A DNA stretch of 64,000 nucleotides, taken from the NCBI RefSeq assembly GCF_016909015.1, contig NZ_JAFBFA010000007.1, positions 1 through 64,000 on the forward strand, in the 5' to 3' direction. The stretch's first letter is position 1. Each line of letters starts with the position of its first letter. The translations under genes were made by a program, and so were the position numbers. Positions 43,910-53,441 of this stretch are shown here, piece by piece. The notes below the pieces were generated by a model, which worked only from the letters and a program-made list of their open reading frames with translations, did no database searches and had not been told where the DNA came from. The stretch comes from Gracilibacillus alcaliphilus (GTDB taxonomy: Bacteria > Bacillota > Bacilli > Bacillales > Amphibacillaceae).

Positions 43910-45779
43910 TAATGTTATTCGGAATAAGAGGTTATATGCCGCCTATTTTCTAACGAGTTTGTTTACGGTTATGGTGTTTTTTACTTTTTCGATTTTTGCC
44001 TTTCATCCTGTTTTATCAGGGGAGAATATGAATGGTTATGTATCGATAGGGATGAATGTGGCATCGGGCATTATCTATGTCTTTTCCTTTTTCTTTGTGT
44101 TGTATTCGATGAGTTCCTTCTTGCAGTCTCGTAAGAAAGAATTCGGATTGTTAATGATACAGGGAATGAGTATGAAACAAATTCGTTTAATGGTTTTTCT
44201 GGAAAATATGTTTATCGGCTTCTTTGCCACACTTGGCGGTATCGTTGGAGGACTAGTGTTTGCTAAAGGAATCTTATTGATTGCGGAGAATGTCCTGATT
44301 ATTGATGATGAGCTGCCGTTTTATTTTCCAAATCAAGCCATTCTGCTTACGTTTGGCAGTTTTATCGTGTTGTTTTTTCTGATTTCTTTATTTGTTTCCT
44401 ATATTTTAAGAAGCCGCAAATTGATCAACCTTATCAAAGGTGATAAGCAATCAAAAGGGGAACCAAAGGCAAACTTATTCCTAACTTTATCTGCAGTACT
44501 TTTACTTGGGACAGGGTATACGATTGCTTTACTTGTCGAAGGATTAGAAGTAGTAGCGGCACTGCTACCAGTTGTTCTGCTAGTCATTATCGGCACTTAT
44601 TTACTATTTACCCAGTTAAGTGTATTTGTTATCCGGCGCTTAAAGAAACAGGAACAATTCTTTTGGCATAAAACCAATATGATATTGCTCTCTGATCTTT
44701 CTTTCCGTATGAAGGATAATGCCAGAACCTTTTTCTTGGTTGCGATTATTTCGACGGTTGCCTTTTGTGCGATTGGCTCCCTGTATGGCTTTCAGTCGTA
44801 TTTAACAGCTGGAACAAAGGAACAGACCCCCTATACAATTACGTATACAGATGCTGAAAATGGTGGCGAAGCCAATGCCTCGTTAATTGAAGAAACATTA
44901 GAAGCGGAACAGCTAGAAGCAGATGGGGAAAGAATAGAGCTGCGATACTATGAAAAAAGTGATCAATCACTTGTCTTGATTGCGAAGCAGTCAGATTATA
45001 ATCGTTTTGCTGCCCTATTAAGTCAGGAAACAATCCATGTCTCAGATGGCTCCCCTGTGTTGATTAGGACAGGATTAATTCTCTTTGAAGATGAACATGC
45101 TGGCAGCAGTGAAGCAGAGGTACTAGAAAATGCTGCACTGGAGCTGAAGGGTGGGAGTAAACTAGAGCCCAATCAGCTAGTCGAATCTGATGTACTGCCT
45201 GGATCTGCGGGGAATTACTATTATGTGGTATCTGATCATGACTTTGAGAACTTGCCTGTCCCTTCCAGTGAACAAAGCTATTATGCTTGGCAGGAAAGAA
45301 ATGGTGAGAGTATTTCCGTTGAAGCCTCAGAGAAACTGGATCAGGAGGTAACCGGCGGATTTATTACCAATGTATCTTATCAAGAATATATACTTAATAA
45401 GATATATGGCCCTATCTTGTTTGTAGGTTTATTTATCGGAATTGTCTTTTTCGTATCGGCAGGAAGTTTTCTCTATTTTCGTCTGTATTCAGATGTGGAT
45501 GAAGATAAGCGGAAGTTTCAAGCGATAACGAAGATGGGCTTGACGGAAAAGGAACTAAAGAAGGTACTGAACCGCCAGACATTGATTCTCTTTTTTGCGC
45601 CGATTCTTGTCGCGTTAATTCATGGTGCCGTAGCACTTACCGCACTGTCTCATTTATTTTTTTATAACTTGTTTATAGAATCTGTTACTGTTCTTAGTCT
45701 TTTCACAGCTATTCAAATCGTGTATTTCTTTATTGTCCGTTTTTATTATACGAAACAGGTCAAGGCGGCACTGCAGTAA
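43884..45779 (+). CDS. bceB: BceB-like ABC transporter permease
   Basis: 631 residues from ATG 43884; the ATG two codons upstream touches the GGAGGGG site. Ten helices with a large extracellular domain of about 200 residues (roughly 310-520) between helices 7 and 8, the BceB/YxdM arrangement that binds peptide antibiotics. The N-terminal FAFNNVIRNKRLYAAYFLTS is typical. It overlaps the ATPase gene by 26 bases. A decayed yxeA divergent from the module makes YxdLM the closest analogy. Confidence 0.9.
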   Translation: MTFRQFAFNNVIRNKRLYAAYFLTSLFTVMVFFTFSIFAFHPVLSGENMNGYVSIGMNVASGIIYVFSFFFVLYSMSSFLQSRKKEFGLLMIQGMSMKQIRLMVFLENMFIGFFATLGGIVGGLVFAKGILLIAENVLIIDDELPFYFPNQAILLTFGSFIVLFFLISLFVSYILRSRKLINLIKGDKQSKGEPKANLFLTLSAVLLLGTGYTIALLVEGLEVVAALLPVVLLVIIGTYLLFTQLSVFVIRRLKKQEQFFWHKTNMILLSDLSFRMKDNARTFFLVAIISTVAFCAIGSLYGFQSYLTAGTKEQTPYTITYTDAENGGEANASLIEETLEAEQLEADGERIELRYYEKSDQSLVLIAKQSDYNRFAALLSQETIHVSDGSPVLIRTGLILFEDEHAGSSEAEVLENAALELKGGSKLEPNQLVESDVLPGSAGNYYYVVSDHDFENLPVPSSEQSYYAWQERNGESISVEASEKLDQEVTGGFITNVSYQEYILNKIYGPILFVGLFIGIVFFVSAGSFLYFRLYSDVDEDKRKFQAITKMGLTEKELKKVLNRQTLILFFAPILVALIHGAVALTALSHLFFYNLFIESVTVLSLFTAIQIVYFFIVRFYYTKQVKAALQ

Positions 45780-45793
45780 CATAATGGATGATG

Positions 45794-45821
45794 GAGTGGG
45801 CAAGCTGAGGGTTGCCCGCTC
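45794..45821. terminator. Terminator after bceB
   Basis: GAGTGGGCAA pairs with TTGCCCGCTC, one mismatch, with a short loop. It lies between the convergent bceB and tetR-family genes. The T-run is weak. Confidence 0.6.
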
Positions 45822-45897
45822 TTCAGTTATCGCTGTGTAACTGGTTGTATGATTTCGACTTCAAGAAATACTGAACGAAGTTCCCCCTTATTAACTA

Positions 45898-46539
45898 TTA
45901 CCGCGGACGCAATCCATCATGGATAAAGTCAATCAATTGTTGAATGGTAGCTTCGGTAATTTCTTTATCAAATAAAAGCGCTGGCAGAACAGTACCAAAG
46001 ACATTGACAAAAATGAAATAAGTGATTTGTCTTGGATCGATATTTTTAAGTTCCCCTTTGTCAATATAGGCTTGAATAACCGGCTGAAACTTTGCGGTTG
46101 CTTTCACTGAGATAAAGTCATGCATCGAGTTTTTAAACTCTTCTCGAAAGACGATTTCTCTCGCGAATACCATGATGATTTCTTTGTTTTGCTGGGCAAA
46201 GGCAATTCGATTCCGGACAATCTTTTCTAATAAAGAATAGAAAGGATGTTGATTGGCCGCCTCGGTAGATTGATACATGTCTTCTAGTACAACTGGAATG
46301 ACAAACTCCTTGAAAAGGGGCAGTATGATTCCAAATAATAAATTCTCCTTGTTCTGAAAGTGTTTATATACCGTACCTTCCGAAACATTGGCATGGCTGG
46401 CAATATCTTTCGTCGATGTCTGATGAAATCCTTTTTGACTAAATAGGATTAGGGCAGATCTGGCTACAGCTTGTTGTTTTTCAGATAGATCGTCGATATT
46501 GGGTAATTTCTCTTCCATAATTTCAATAATTGATTTCAT
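45898..46539 (-). CDS. TetR-family regulator
   Basis: 213 residues from the ATG preceded by AGAGGTGA. HTH: TSTKDIASHANVSEGTVYKHFQNKENLL. The helical ligand domain shows no diagnostic motif. It is the last gene of an ATPase-permease-TetR operon; an 18-bp TGAGTGA-type palindrome upstream of the ATPase gene is its likely target, giving autoregulation of the exporter. Confidence 0.88.
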   Translation of the reverse strand: MKSIIEIMEEKLPNIDDLSEKQQAVARSALILFSQKGFHQTSTKDIASHANVSEGTVYKHFQNKENLLFGIILPLFKEFVIPVVLEDMYQSTEAANQHPFYSLLEKIVRNRIAFAQQNKEIIMVFAREIVFREEFKNSMHDFISVKATAKFQPVIQAYIDKGELKNIDPRQITYFIFVNVFGTVLPALLFDKEITEATIQQLIDFIHDGLRPR

Positions 46540-46550
46540 GCAGGTCACCT

Positions 46551-47720
46551 CTATACTTTTCGATAACGTCTCAAACCTAGTATATTAAGTGTAACAAAAA
46601 TCACAATAAAAAGTACTAAAATAAGCAAAGAAGCAGTGATTTCACTTAGCTGAAACCCTTTTAGCACGACATCAAGCATGGCATTGCCGGCATGATAAAG
46701 CGGCATAAAGGGTGCCAGCCATTGCAGCCATTCCTCCATCGATTCTATTTTTAACATCCCAGAGAAGAAGATCTGAGGCACAATAATTAATGGGATAAAT
46801 TGCATCATTTGAAACTCGCTTCTTACAAATGTAGATAGTAATAAGCCAAGTCCCAGTGCCACAAAGCTGAGTAAGATATTGATGATAAACATGTCGATAA
46901 TAGATCCGGCTACTTCCATATCTAAAATATAAATCGAGAATAAGATAATCACAGCCGTCTGCAGCACAGCGAAAATCCCATATCCAAATAAATAACCAAA
47001 GACTAGTTCCGACTTTCGAATCGGAGTGGATAGTAATTTTTCCAATGTACCACTGCTTCTTTCTTTTAACATCGCCATACCAGCAATCAGAAATACGAAG
47101 AAGAAGACAAAGAAGCTGACTAGGATGGGATTGATAATATTAAAAAAGCTATAGCGATCATCACCATATACATAGTCTACCGTTAAGGCTTCTTCTTCAA
47201 TACCCAGCTCGGTATCCGTCTGTAGATCTGGAGCAGTGTCCAAATCTGGCTGCATCTCTGGCGGGAGCTGTGTTAATACGTCTTCTATACCAGCAGAAAA
47301 TTCATTCATCTTGGTTACTGCTTCATCGATATGATCAACTAGTTCATTGATATTATGTTCCATCACTGCTTGCGTACTTTTCTGTAATATGGGTCCTTCA
47401 TTGATGGGATTATCATTTACGATGGTAAGTGTCCATTCCCCGTCCTTCTCTTCTAATACTCCGTTCGCATGACCAGCTTCTAGATATGCTTTAGGATCAA
47501 TATCCGTTTCTTCTTGAACAATTACTTGGTTTTCTTCTAATACAGAGATGATATCAGGGTCTACATGGACTGTTGCAATTGTTACTTCATCATCCGGATC
47601 AGGGAAAATATAATTAAGCAGTGTAATCACAAAGATAGGCGCGAGAAACAATAAAGCAAGTGTACGCTTATCACGAAGAACTTGTTTACAAATACGCTTA
47701 ATGATAAATAATGTTCTCAT
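46551..47720 (-). CDS. ABC-2 type transporter permease
   Basis: 389 residues. One N-terminal helix, an extracellular segment of about 150 residues rich in acidic residues, then five C-terminal helices with GMAMLKERSSGTLEKLLSTPIRKSEL, the hallmark of ABC-2/YhiH-type exporters. It overlaps the ATPase gene by four bases. Probable drug or lipid exporter controlled by the downstream TetR. Confidence 0.88.
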   Translation of the reverse strand: MRTLFIIKRICKQVLRDKRTLALLFLAPIFVITLLNYIFPDPDDEVTIATVHVDPDIISVLEENQVIVQEETDIDPKAYLEAGHANGVLEEKDGEWTLTIVNDNPINEGPILQKSTQAVMEHNINELVDHIDEAVTKMNEFSAGIEDVLTQLPPEMQPDLDTAPDLQTDTELGIEEEALTVDYVYGDDRYSFFNIINPILVSFFVFFFVFLIAGMAMLKERSSGTLEKLLSTPIRKSELVFGYLFGYGIFAVLQTAVIILFSIYILDMEVAGSIIDMFIINILLSFVALGLGLLLSTFVRSEFQMMQFIPLIIVPQIFFSGMLKIESMEEWLQWLAPFMPLYHAGNAMLDVVLKGFQLSEITASLLILVLFIVIFVTLNILGLRRYRKV

Positions 47721-48418
47721 TTTTCTCCCTCCAGCTTTAAGAAGACTTGATCAATATCGCTCACGCCATATGTTTCTAAAATTTCCTGAGGACTGCCACT
47801 AGCTGCGATTCTTTGGTTCTTCATTAATAACAATTGATCACATTTCATGGCTTCGTCCATAATATGGGTGGTGATGAAGAGGGTGCTGCTTTCCTTTAAG
47901 GCATGTAACTGCTCCCAAATATTCATTTTTAAAACAGGGTCAATACCAACTGTTGGTTCATCTAGAATTAAGAATTCAGGCTGATGAATGAAGGTGATAG
48001 CCAAAGATAAACGTCGTTTCATCCCGCCGGAATAGTGTTCCACTAATTTATGCTTATCCTGGTCAAGTTGGACTAAGTCAAGGATAGCTTGCGTATGTTT
48101 TTTGGAGATTCTTTTCCCGTACATATGGGCAAAGAGTTCGATATTTTCTTTTCCCGTTAAGTCATGATAAAGTGAGTCACTTTGTGCCATATAACCAATC
48201 TTATTTAGAAGTTTACGATTAGGGACTGTCACATCATTGATGGTAATCAAACCAGCATCATATTTTTCCATGCCCATTAAGCATTTGATCAAGGTAGTTT
48301 TCCCGGAGCCTGATGGTCCGAGTAAACCGGTAATTTGATTTGGTGCTATTTCAACCGAAATATCATGTAAAACGGTCTGCTTACCAAAACGCTTGGATAT
48401 GTTTTTTAAATGGATCAT
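47717..48418 (-). CDS. ABC transporter ATPase
   Basis: 233 residues from the ATG at 48418, about ten bases after AAAGGAG. Walker A GPSGSGKT (34-41), Q-loop YMAQSDSLY, signature YSGGMKRR, Walker B FLILDEPTVGIDP and H-loop TTHIMDEA. It is the DrrA-type partner of the ABC-2 permease. Confidence 0.9.
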   Translation of the reverse strand: MIHLKNISKRFGKQTVLHDISVEIAPNQITGLLGPSGSGKTTLIKCLMGMEKYDAGLITINDVTVPNRKLLNKIGYMAQSDSLYHDLTGKENIELFAHMYGKRISKKHTQAILDLVQLDQDKHKLVEHYSGGMKRRLSLAITFIHQPEFLILDEPTVGIDPVLKMNIWEQLHALKESSTLFITTHIMDEAMKCDQLLLMKNQRIAASGSPQEILETYGVSDIDQVFLKLEGEK

Positions 48419-48446
48419 ATCGAACAAACTCCTTTCATTTTTTTGG

Positions 48447-48464
48447 TGAGTGAGTGCTTACTCA
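48447..48464. promoter_or_regulatory. TetR-type operator
   Basis: TGAGTGAGTGCTTACTCA, symmetric at 14 of 18 positions, resembles the TGAGTGA-type sites of many Bacillales TetR regulators. It lies about 30 bases before the ATPase gene of the exporter operon. Confidence 0.7.
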
Positions 48465-48695
48465 TTATATTAATGGAAAAGATTTAGAAATGCAATCTTT
48501 TTTTGGCAGATAGTTATCAAAATTAGAGCGGCTGGTTTGTAACAGATTAAAAAATTTGCCAGATGAATTAGTTTTGATCAAATTAGGCCTGTTTATGATG
48601 GAGGTCCGTTTGCCATAATAGGGCTTGTTTTTCTAAGTGGTTTTACATATACTGAAGAAATGACATAATCGAACAAATTTGAAGGAGAGAATGAG

Positions 48696-50216
48696 ATGGA
48701 GCATATGGGGTGGCTTTCCATTATCCCGCCAGTGTTGGCAGTGATTCTGGCTATTATAACGAAAAATGTAATTGTTTCCTTGTTTTTAGGAGTATATGCA
48801 GGCGTGTTAATTATCGTTGGCGGCAATCCTTTAAAAGCAACTACAGAAACAATCGGCAATTTTTTATTCCCGCAAGTAGCAGACAGCTATAATGCCGCTG
48901 TGCTTGTATTATTATTTTTTATTGGCGGTTTTGTTGCACTGATGGAGAAGTCAGGCGGAGGTGCAGCACTTGCCGCTAAAACAGCAAAAGCTATTAATAC
49001 AAAGGTGAAGGCGCAAGTATCTGCCTGGATTGGCGGTATTATTATCTTCTTCTCAGATCTTGGAACACCCTTGATCGTTGGTCCGGTTTTTGAAAAGATC
49101 TTTGATAAGGCAAGGATATCGAGGGAGAAATTGGCTTGGATCATTGATTCAACCTCCTCTCCTGTTGCTGTATTAGTCCCTTTTATCGGCTGGGGTGTCT
49201 ATATTATGGGATTGATCAAAAATGAATTTGATAATTTGAATATTACAGCTTCTGAATTTGATACTTTAGTACAAGTCATTCCGTTTCAATTCTATGCTAT
49301 TTTGGCTGTATCGATGGTTCCTCTGATCGCTTTTTCAAAACTGGATTTCGGTCCAATGGCAAAAGCGGAAAGAAGGGTGCAAGAAACAGGAGAACTATAT
49401 TGGAAGGATGCTAAACCGCTCAGAAGAGCAGAAAAACAGACTGATTCTGCTGCAGAAGAGAGCCGGGCTATTTTGATTTGGCTTCCTTTATTGGTGTTAT
49501 TTATCACATTGTTTGGGCTATTGTTTACCCATGGTTTTCCATTCCAGCCGGTAGACGGTAATGATTTCAGGGTATCACTAAGTACGGCGTATTTATTTGC
49601 CGCTCTATCTATCATTGTATTATTGCTGATCTTTAAATTAAAGAAATTCGGGGAAATTTTTGAGATCTACACATCAGGTATGCAAAAAATGGTTTATGTT
49701 ATTGTGACACTTGTACTGGCTTGGGCACTTGGTACAGTGATTGGTGAGATGGGAACAGCTAATTTTATTGTCGAACTTATGCAAGGAAGGGTACCAGCAT
49801 TTATTATTCCGGCGATTCTCTTTATTGTAGGAGCGATTGTCTCCCTAGCATCTGGATCGTCATGGGGCACATTTGCAATTATGCTGCCGCTTGCTATTCC
49901 GATGGCTGTCTCCCTGGACGCTCATTTACTAGTCTGTATTGGTGCGGTCCTGTCAGGAGGCATTTTTGGGGACCATAGTTCACCAATTTCAGATACTACC
50001 ATTTTGTCTTCCACAGGGGCAGGAGCCGATCATATCGATCACGTGAAAACACAATTTCCATATGCCTTGGTAAATGGTATTATAGCCTTTATTGGTTTTA
50101 TTGTAGCAGGTATCACAGGCAGTGTTTGGACGCTTATCTTGGTAATTGCTTTGCTTATTTTAGCCGTGTGGGTGCTGTCAAAAATATTTAAGGGCAGAAC
50201 TGGTGCAGAGGCATAA
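48696..50216 (+). CDS. Na+/H+ antiporter NhaC family protein
   Basis: 506 residues with about 12 helices. Landmarks are ITKNVIVSLFLGVYAGVLI, FSDLGTPLIVGPVFEKIFDK and the C-terminal GSSWGTFAIMLPLAIPMA with GGIFGDHSSPISDTTILSS, conserved in NhaC-family antiporters. The ribosome site is AAGGAGAG. It exports Na+ or exchanges organic substrates (MleN-like malate/lactate exchange is an alternative). It fits a salt- or alkali-tolerant host. Confidence 0.88.
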   Translation: MEHMGWLSIIPPVLAVILAIITKNVIVSLFLGVYAGVLIIVGGNPLKATTETIGNFLFPQVADSYNAAVLVLLFFIGGFVALMEKSGGGAALAAKTAKAINTKVKAQVSAWIGGIIIFFSDLGTPLIVGPVFEKIFDKARISREKLAWIIDSTSSPVAVLVPFIGWGVYIMGLIKNEFDNLNITASEFDTLVQVIPFQFYAILAVSMVPLIAFSKLDFGPMAKAERRVQETGELYWKDAKPLRRAEKQTDSAAEESRAILIWLPLLVLFITLFGLLFTHGFPFQPVDGNDFRVSLSTAYLFAALSIIVLLLIFKLKKFGEIFEIYTSGMQKMVYVIVTLVLAWALGTVIGEMGTANFIVELMQGRVPAFIIPAILFIVGAIVSLASGSSWGTFAIMLPLAIPMAVSLDAHLLVCIGAVLSGGIFGDHSSPISDTTILSSTGAGADHIDHVKTQFPYALVNGIIAFIGFIVAGITGSVWTLILVIALLILAVWVLSKIFKGRTGAEA

Positions 50217-50235
50217 AGTAATGTTGGTGAATATA

Positions 50236-50282
50236 AAAATGACGGTATCCTTATAATAAAGGGAAACCGTCATTTTTTTTTC
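50236..50282 (+). terminator. Terminator after the NhaC-family gene
   Basis: AAATGACGGT pairs perfectly with ACCGTCATTT, ending in a run of ten or more T. It is convergent with the minus-strand Nudix gene. Confidence 0.85.
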
Positions 50283-50299
50283 ATGGATAGAAGCAGGTT

Positions 50300-50758
50300 T
50301 TAGTAATATTCCAGCAGCTTTTTATCAATTTCATCAATATAACCGATATCACTTTTACGATCCCAGAATACGATTTGCTCGGCTTCCTCATTTTCCTGAA
50401 AAGGCCGCAGTTCGATAATCTCACCGCTATAGAGGGCGCCAAATTCAAGGCGGTCATCTGGCTCTAATTGGAATTTCATTAAGCCTTTGAATTGCAGGTT
50501 TGGAATCCGTTGATTTGTTTCTTCCAACAGCTCACGGGCGGCACATGTTCTTGGAGACTCACCTTTATCGATCATACCGCCAGCCAATTCCCAATATTTG
50601 TGCCATTTGTTAAACAGTAAAAGATATTTTCCCAGATATTTTGCTACAATTAAAGAATGGGTTAACGGAATATCACCTAAATGATTAGGAATATCAATTT
50701 CGTTTACAGCTGAAAAATTGATAAACACATTTCCATTTTCACATGTTAGAATCGGCAT
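50300..50758 (-). CDS. Nudix hydrolase
   Basis: 152 residues from the ATG behind AAGGAGG; a longer reading overlaps the next gene. Complete Nudix box in GGMIDKGESPRTCAARELLEET. It hydrolyses a nucleoside diphosphate linked to another group; substrate unknown. It lies 33 bases after another Nudix gene on the same strand. Confidence 0.85.
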   Translation of the reverse strand: MPILTCENGNVFINFSAVNEIDIPNHLGDIPLTHSLIVAKYLGKYLLLFNKWHKYWELAGGMIDKGESPRTCAARELLEETNQRIPNLQFKGLMKFQLEPDDRLEFGALYSGEIIELRPFQENEEAEQIVFWDRKSDIGYIDEIDKKLLEYY

Positions 50759-50791
50759 TTGTATCCTCCTTGTGATAATGTTGTTCTGCAC

Positions 50792-51409
50792 TTAATCAAA
50801 ATAAACTGCTTTTTCCGGATCATTTGCATAATCAAAAACTAACTGAATTTGTGACTCGGTATTCCGTCCAGCTGAAAGCGGCGGCAATTGATCTTCCGCA
50901 AAAAAATCGACTGCACTAGTTTCCAGCCCTTGTGCCGCTTGACCACTGACTATCTCACATTGGATCAATATTTTGTAGGTATGATAGGCAGAAGGGGGAT
51001 GTGGATGACACTTTTTATCCAAGACGGCTAACAGTCTGGCTGCCTTGACATCCAAGCCAGCTTCTTCCTTCACTTCTTTCACGGCTACTTCACTAGGTGT
51101 GAGGCCGATATCGCCCCAGCCGCCAGGTAATGCCCATTTTCCATCTGCCTTCTCTTGTACCAATAGCAGTTTTCCTTCTTGAAAGACCACGGCTCGAATA
51201 TCTACCTTAGGGGTAGCATAGCCTGTTTCATTGGCAAATAATTCCTTAATCGTTTTATGGTCAAGCTCCGTATAATGTGCCAGTATCTCTGTACTAATCT
51301 CTCGAATTCGTTCCAGCCGCTCGATATCATAAACGTCTTTTGAATAGGCTAAGCCTGATTGGGCAATGGATTGCAGTTCTTTTGCCCAAGTTAACCATGT
51401 TGGTTCCAT
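50792..51409 (-). CDS. Nudix hydrolase with N-terminal helical domain
   Basis: 205 residues. An N-terminal helical region (about 1-60: LTWAKELQSIAQSGLAYSKD, YDIERLERIREI) precedes the Nudix domain, as in Bacillus YjhB-type ADP-ribose pyrophosphatase-like proteins. Nudix box: GGWGDIGLTPSEVAVKEVKE followed by EAGL; the usual REXXEE is KEVKEE, with Arg replaced by Lys. Probably ADP-ribose or a related dinucleotide, by family. Confidence 0.85.
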   Translation of the reverse strand: MEPTWLTWAKELQSIAQSGLAYSKDVYDIERLERIREISTEILAHYTELDHKTIKELFANETGYATPKVDIRAVVFQEGKLLLVQEKADGKWALPGGWGDIGLTPSEVAVKEVKEEAGLDVKAARLLAVLDKKCHPHPPSAYHTYKILIQCEIVSGQAAQGLETSAVDFFAEDQLPPLSAGRNTESQIQLVFDYANDPEKAVYFD

Positions 51410-51649
51410 CCATCCTCACCGCCTTTTCTGTTATGATAGTAATTGTAACGTGTTTTTCTTTGTTTGTATAATAAAGTGAGATTGTCTTTATGGAGATTCT
51501 TCATGCTTGTGGAGACTAGTGAGGTGTTAGCGTCTGTTATCCCTCATAAAGCTTAGATTTTGAACAGATATAATCATAAACGGAGACTTACATCTTGACG
51601 ATCTTTGTCCGAATATTCCATAGATAAGATAGCAGGAGGCGGTTGACCA

Positions 51650-52351
51650 ATGAAATTATTAATTGTAGAAGATGATCAAACAATAGCCTCAGGGTTAGAG
51701 TATTCTTTAACACAAGAGGGATACCAGGTGACGGTATGTCATAATGTACAAGAAGCAATCCAAATCATTGATCAGCAGCTGGATTCGATTTCTCTCTGTT
51801 TATTTGATCTGTCTCTGCCAGACGGCAGCGGCTATGATTTATGCCGGCGTGTAAAAGAGACGGCAGATGTGCCGGTTATTTTCCTAACGGTAGTCGATGA
51901 TGAAGTAAATGTCGTAATGGGACTTGATATGGGAGCAGATGACTATATCACCAAACCATTTCGGATTCGTGAACTGAGCTCACGCATTAAAACCGTGTTA
52001 CGCCGTTATCAAAAAAGTAAACCGCAAGCACAAGAAGTGATCACCATTCACTCATTAGAAGTGCACCCATTGGAGGGAAAAGTGTATAAACATCAGGAGG
52101 AACTGATATTAACAGCGTTAGAATATCGCCTGCTGATGATATTTATCAACCATCGAGGGCAAATCCTTTCCCGAGAGCAATTGTTGGAACTGATTTGGGA
52201 TGTAGCGGGTGAATTTGTCAATGATAATACCTTAACGGTGTATATTAAACGACTCCGCCAAAAAATTGAAGACAATGCCCAGCAACCGGTGATAATTCAA
52301 ACCGTTCGCGGGCTGGGATATAGGATGGTAGACAAAGATGTTAAGAAATAA
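51650..52351 (+). CDS. OmpR-family response regulator
   Basis: 233 residues. Asp53 (LFDLSLPDGSG) is the phospho-acceptor, the acidic pair is VEDDQ and the Lys is in ITKPF. The C-terminal winged helix ends QTVRGLGYRM. GCAGGAGGCGG gives the ribosome site. It overlaps the kinase gene by 14 bases. It should act on the TGTCA repeats before the downstream ABC genes. Confidence 0.9.
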   Translation: MKLLIVEDDQTIASGLEYSLTQEGYQVTVCHNVQEAIQIIDQQLDSISLCLFDLSLPDGSGYDLCRRVKETADVPVIFLTVVDDEVNVVMGLDMGADDYITKPFRIRELSSRIKTVLRRYQKSKPQAQEVITIHSLEVHPLEGKVYKHQEELILTALEYRLLMIFINHRGQILSREQLLELIWDVAGEFVNDNTLTVYIKRLRQKIEDNAQQPVIIQTVRGLGYRMVDKDVKK

Positions 52352-53339
52352 AGAAATTCAATTATTCCTTATTAGTACAATTATTGTTTTAAGTGCCGGG
52401 ATAATTGCCGCTACTTTTATCTCAGCGATGGCAGCAATAATAGTGGCTATCACGGGCAGTATCCTTTTTATCAGCTATCTGCTGCTGCTTATTTGGCGAT
52501 ATCGACGTATGACTCAGCTTTCTCAATATTTACGACAGATCATGGCAGGTGATACGTCTTTAGATTTGCGTGATAATCGTGAAGGAGAACTAAGTATCTT
52601 AAAGAATGATATCTATAAGATGACACGGATGCTGTCAGAACAGCAAGAAGTTTTGCAAGAGGATAAAGGAAAACTGACAGACGCTATTTCTGATATCTCC
52701 CATCAGTTGAAGACACCACTTACATCTATGACCGTAATGGCTGATTTATTAAGTGACCCCCATTTGGCGGATAAAAAACGGCTTGAATTCACCCATAATA
52801 TTCGCAAACAATTAGAACGGATGGACTGGCTTGTCTCTTCTTTACTGAAATTGTCTAAGATCGATGCCGGGACGATAACCTTTGCTAGAGACAGGGTATA
52901 CGTGGCTGAATTGATAACAGACGTCATTGCACCAATGGAGATACCGATGGAATTGAAAGAAATTGCACTGCATGTGGAAGGAGATCGTGACGTTACCTTT
53001 ATCGGCGATAAAAACTGGACGAAAGAGGCCTGTATTAATATTTTAAAAAATGCGATCGAACATACATCAACAGGCGGTATGATTACCATCCACTTCCAAG
53101 AGAATGCCTTGTATACAGAATTGACGATCCGAGACGATGGGAAAGGAATAGCTAAACGCGATCTCCCTTATATTTTTCAACGCTTCTATAAAGGGGATCA
53201 GGCGGCAGATGGCAGTGTAGGAATTGGACTGGCGATGGCGTATACGATTATTACTAATCAGCATGGGGATATCGAGGTAACCAGCCAAATCGATCAAGGT
53301 ACTGCTTTTTTGATTAAATTTTATAAACAGATTGTTTGA
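52338..53339 (+). CDS. Sensor histidine kinase without extracellular domain
   Basis: 333 residues. Two N-terminal helices (about 8-30 and 33-54) with almost no loop, then a HAMP-like linker, His122 in DISHQLKTPLT, N box ACINILKNAIEH and G boxes IRDDGKGIAKRD and GIGLAMAYTI. The lack of a sensor domain suggests that the signal comes from the ABC transporter encoded next. Confidence 0.9.
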   Translation: MLRNKEIQLFLISTIIVLSAGIIAATFISAMAAIIVAITGSILFISYLLLLIWRYRRMTQLSQYLRQIMAGDTSLDLRDNREGELSILKNDIYKMTRMLSEQQEVLQEDKGKLTDAISDISHQLKTPLTSMTVMADLLSDPHLADKKRLEFTHNIRKQLERMDWLVSSLLKLSKIDAGTITFARDRVYVAELITDVIAPMEIPMELKEIALHVEGDRDVTFIGDKNWTKEACINILKNAIEHTSTGGMITIHFQENALYTELTIRDDGKGIAKRDLPYIFQRFYKGDQAADGSVGIGLAMAYTIITNQHGDIEVTSQIDQGTAFLIKFYKQIV

Positions 53340-53352
53340 ACAACAGCGGAAA

Positions 53353-53391
53353 GTGACAAAACTGTCACCAAAATTGTCACTCTACCGTCAT
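53353..53391. promoter_or_regulatory. Helically phased TGTCA repeats, likely response-regulator site
   Basis: GTGACA-AAAC-TGTCAC forms an inverted repeat (53353-53368). TGTCAC recurs at 53375-53380 and CGTCA at 53386-53390, so the half-sites are 12 and 11 bases apart, like OmpR-type direct repeats. It sits about 50-90 bases before the ABC ATPase gene. Confidence 0.65.
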
Positions 53392-53441
53392 TTTAGACAA
53401 GTAAGATAAGAAACAAGGAATGCAATAAGGAGGATCAAGCA

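Noticed and set aside
51561..51605. Promoter before the second response regulator (TATAAT at 51569-51574)
   Set aside because: The -10 is perfect but no acceptable -35 lies at 16-18 bases, so it is not listed as a feature.
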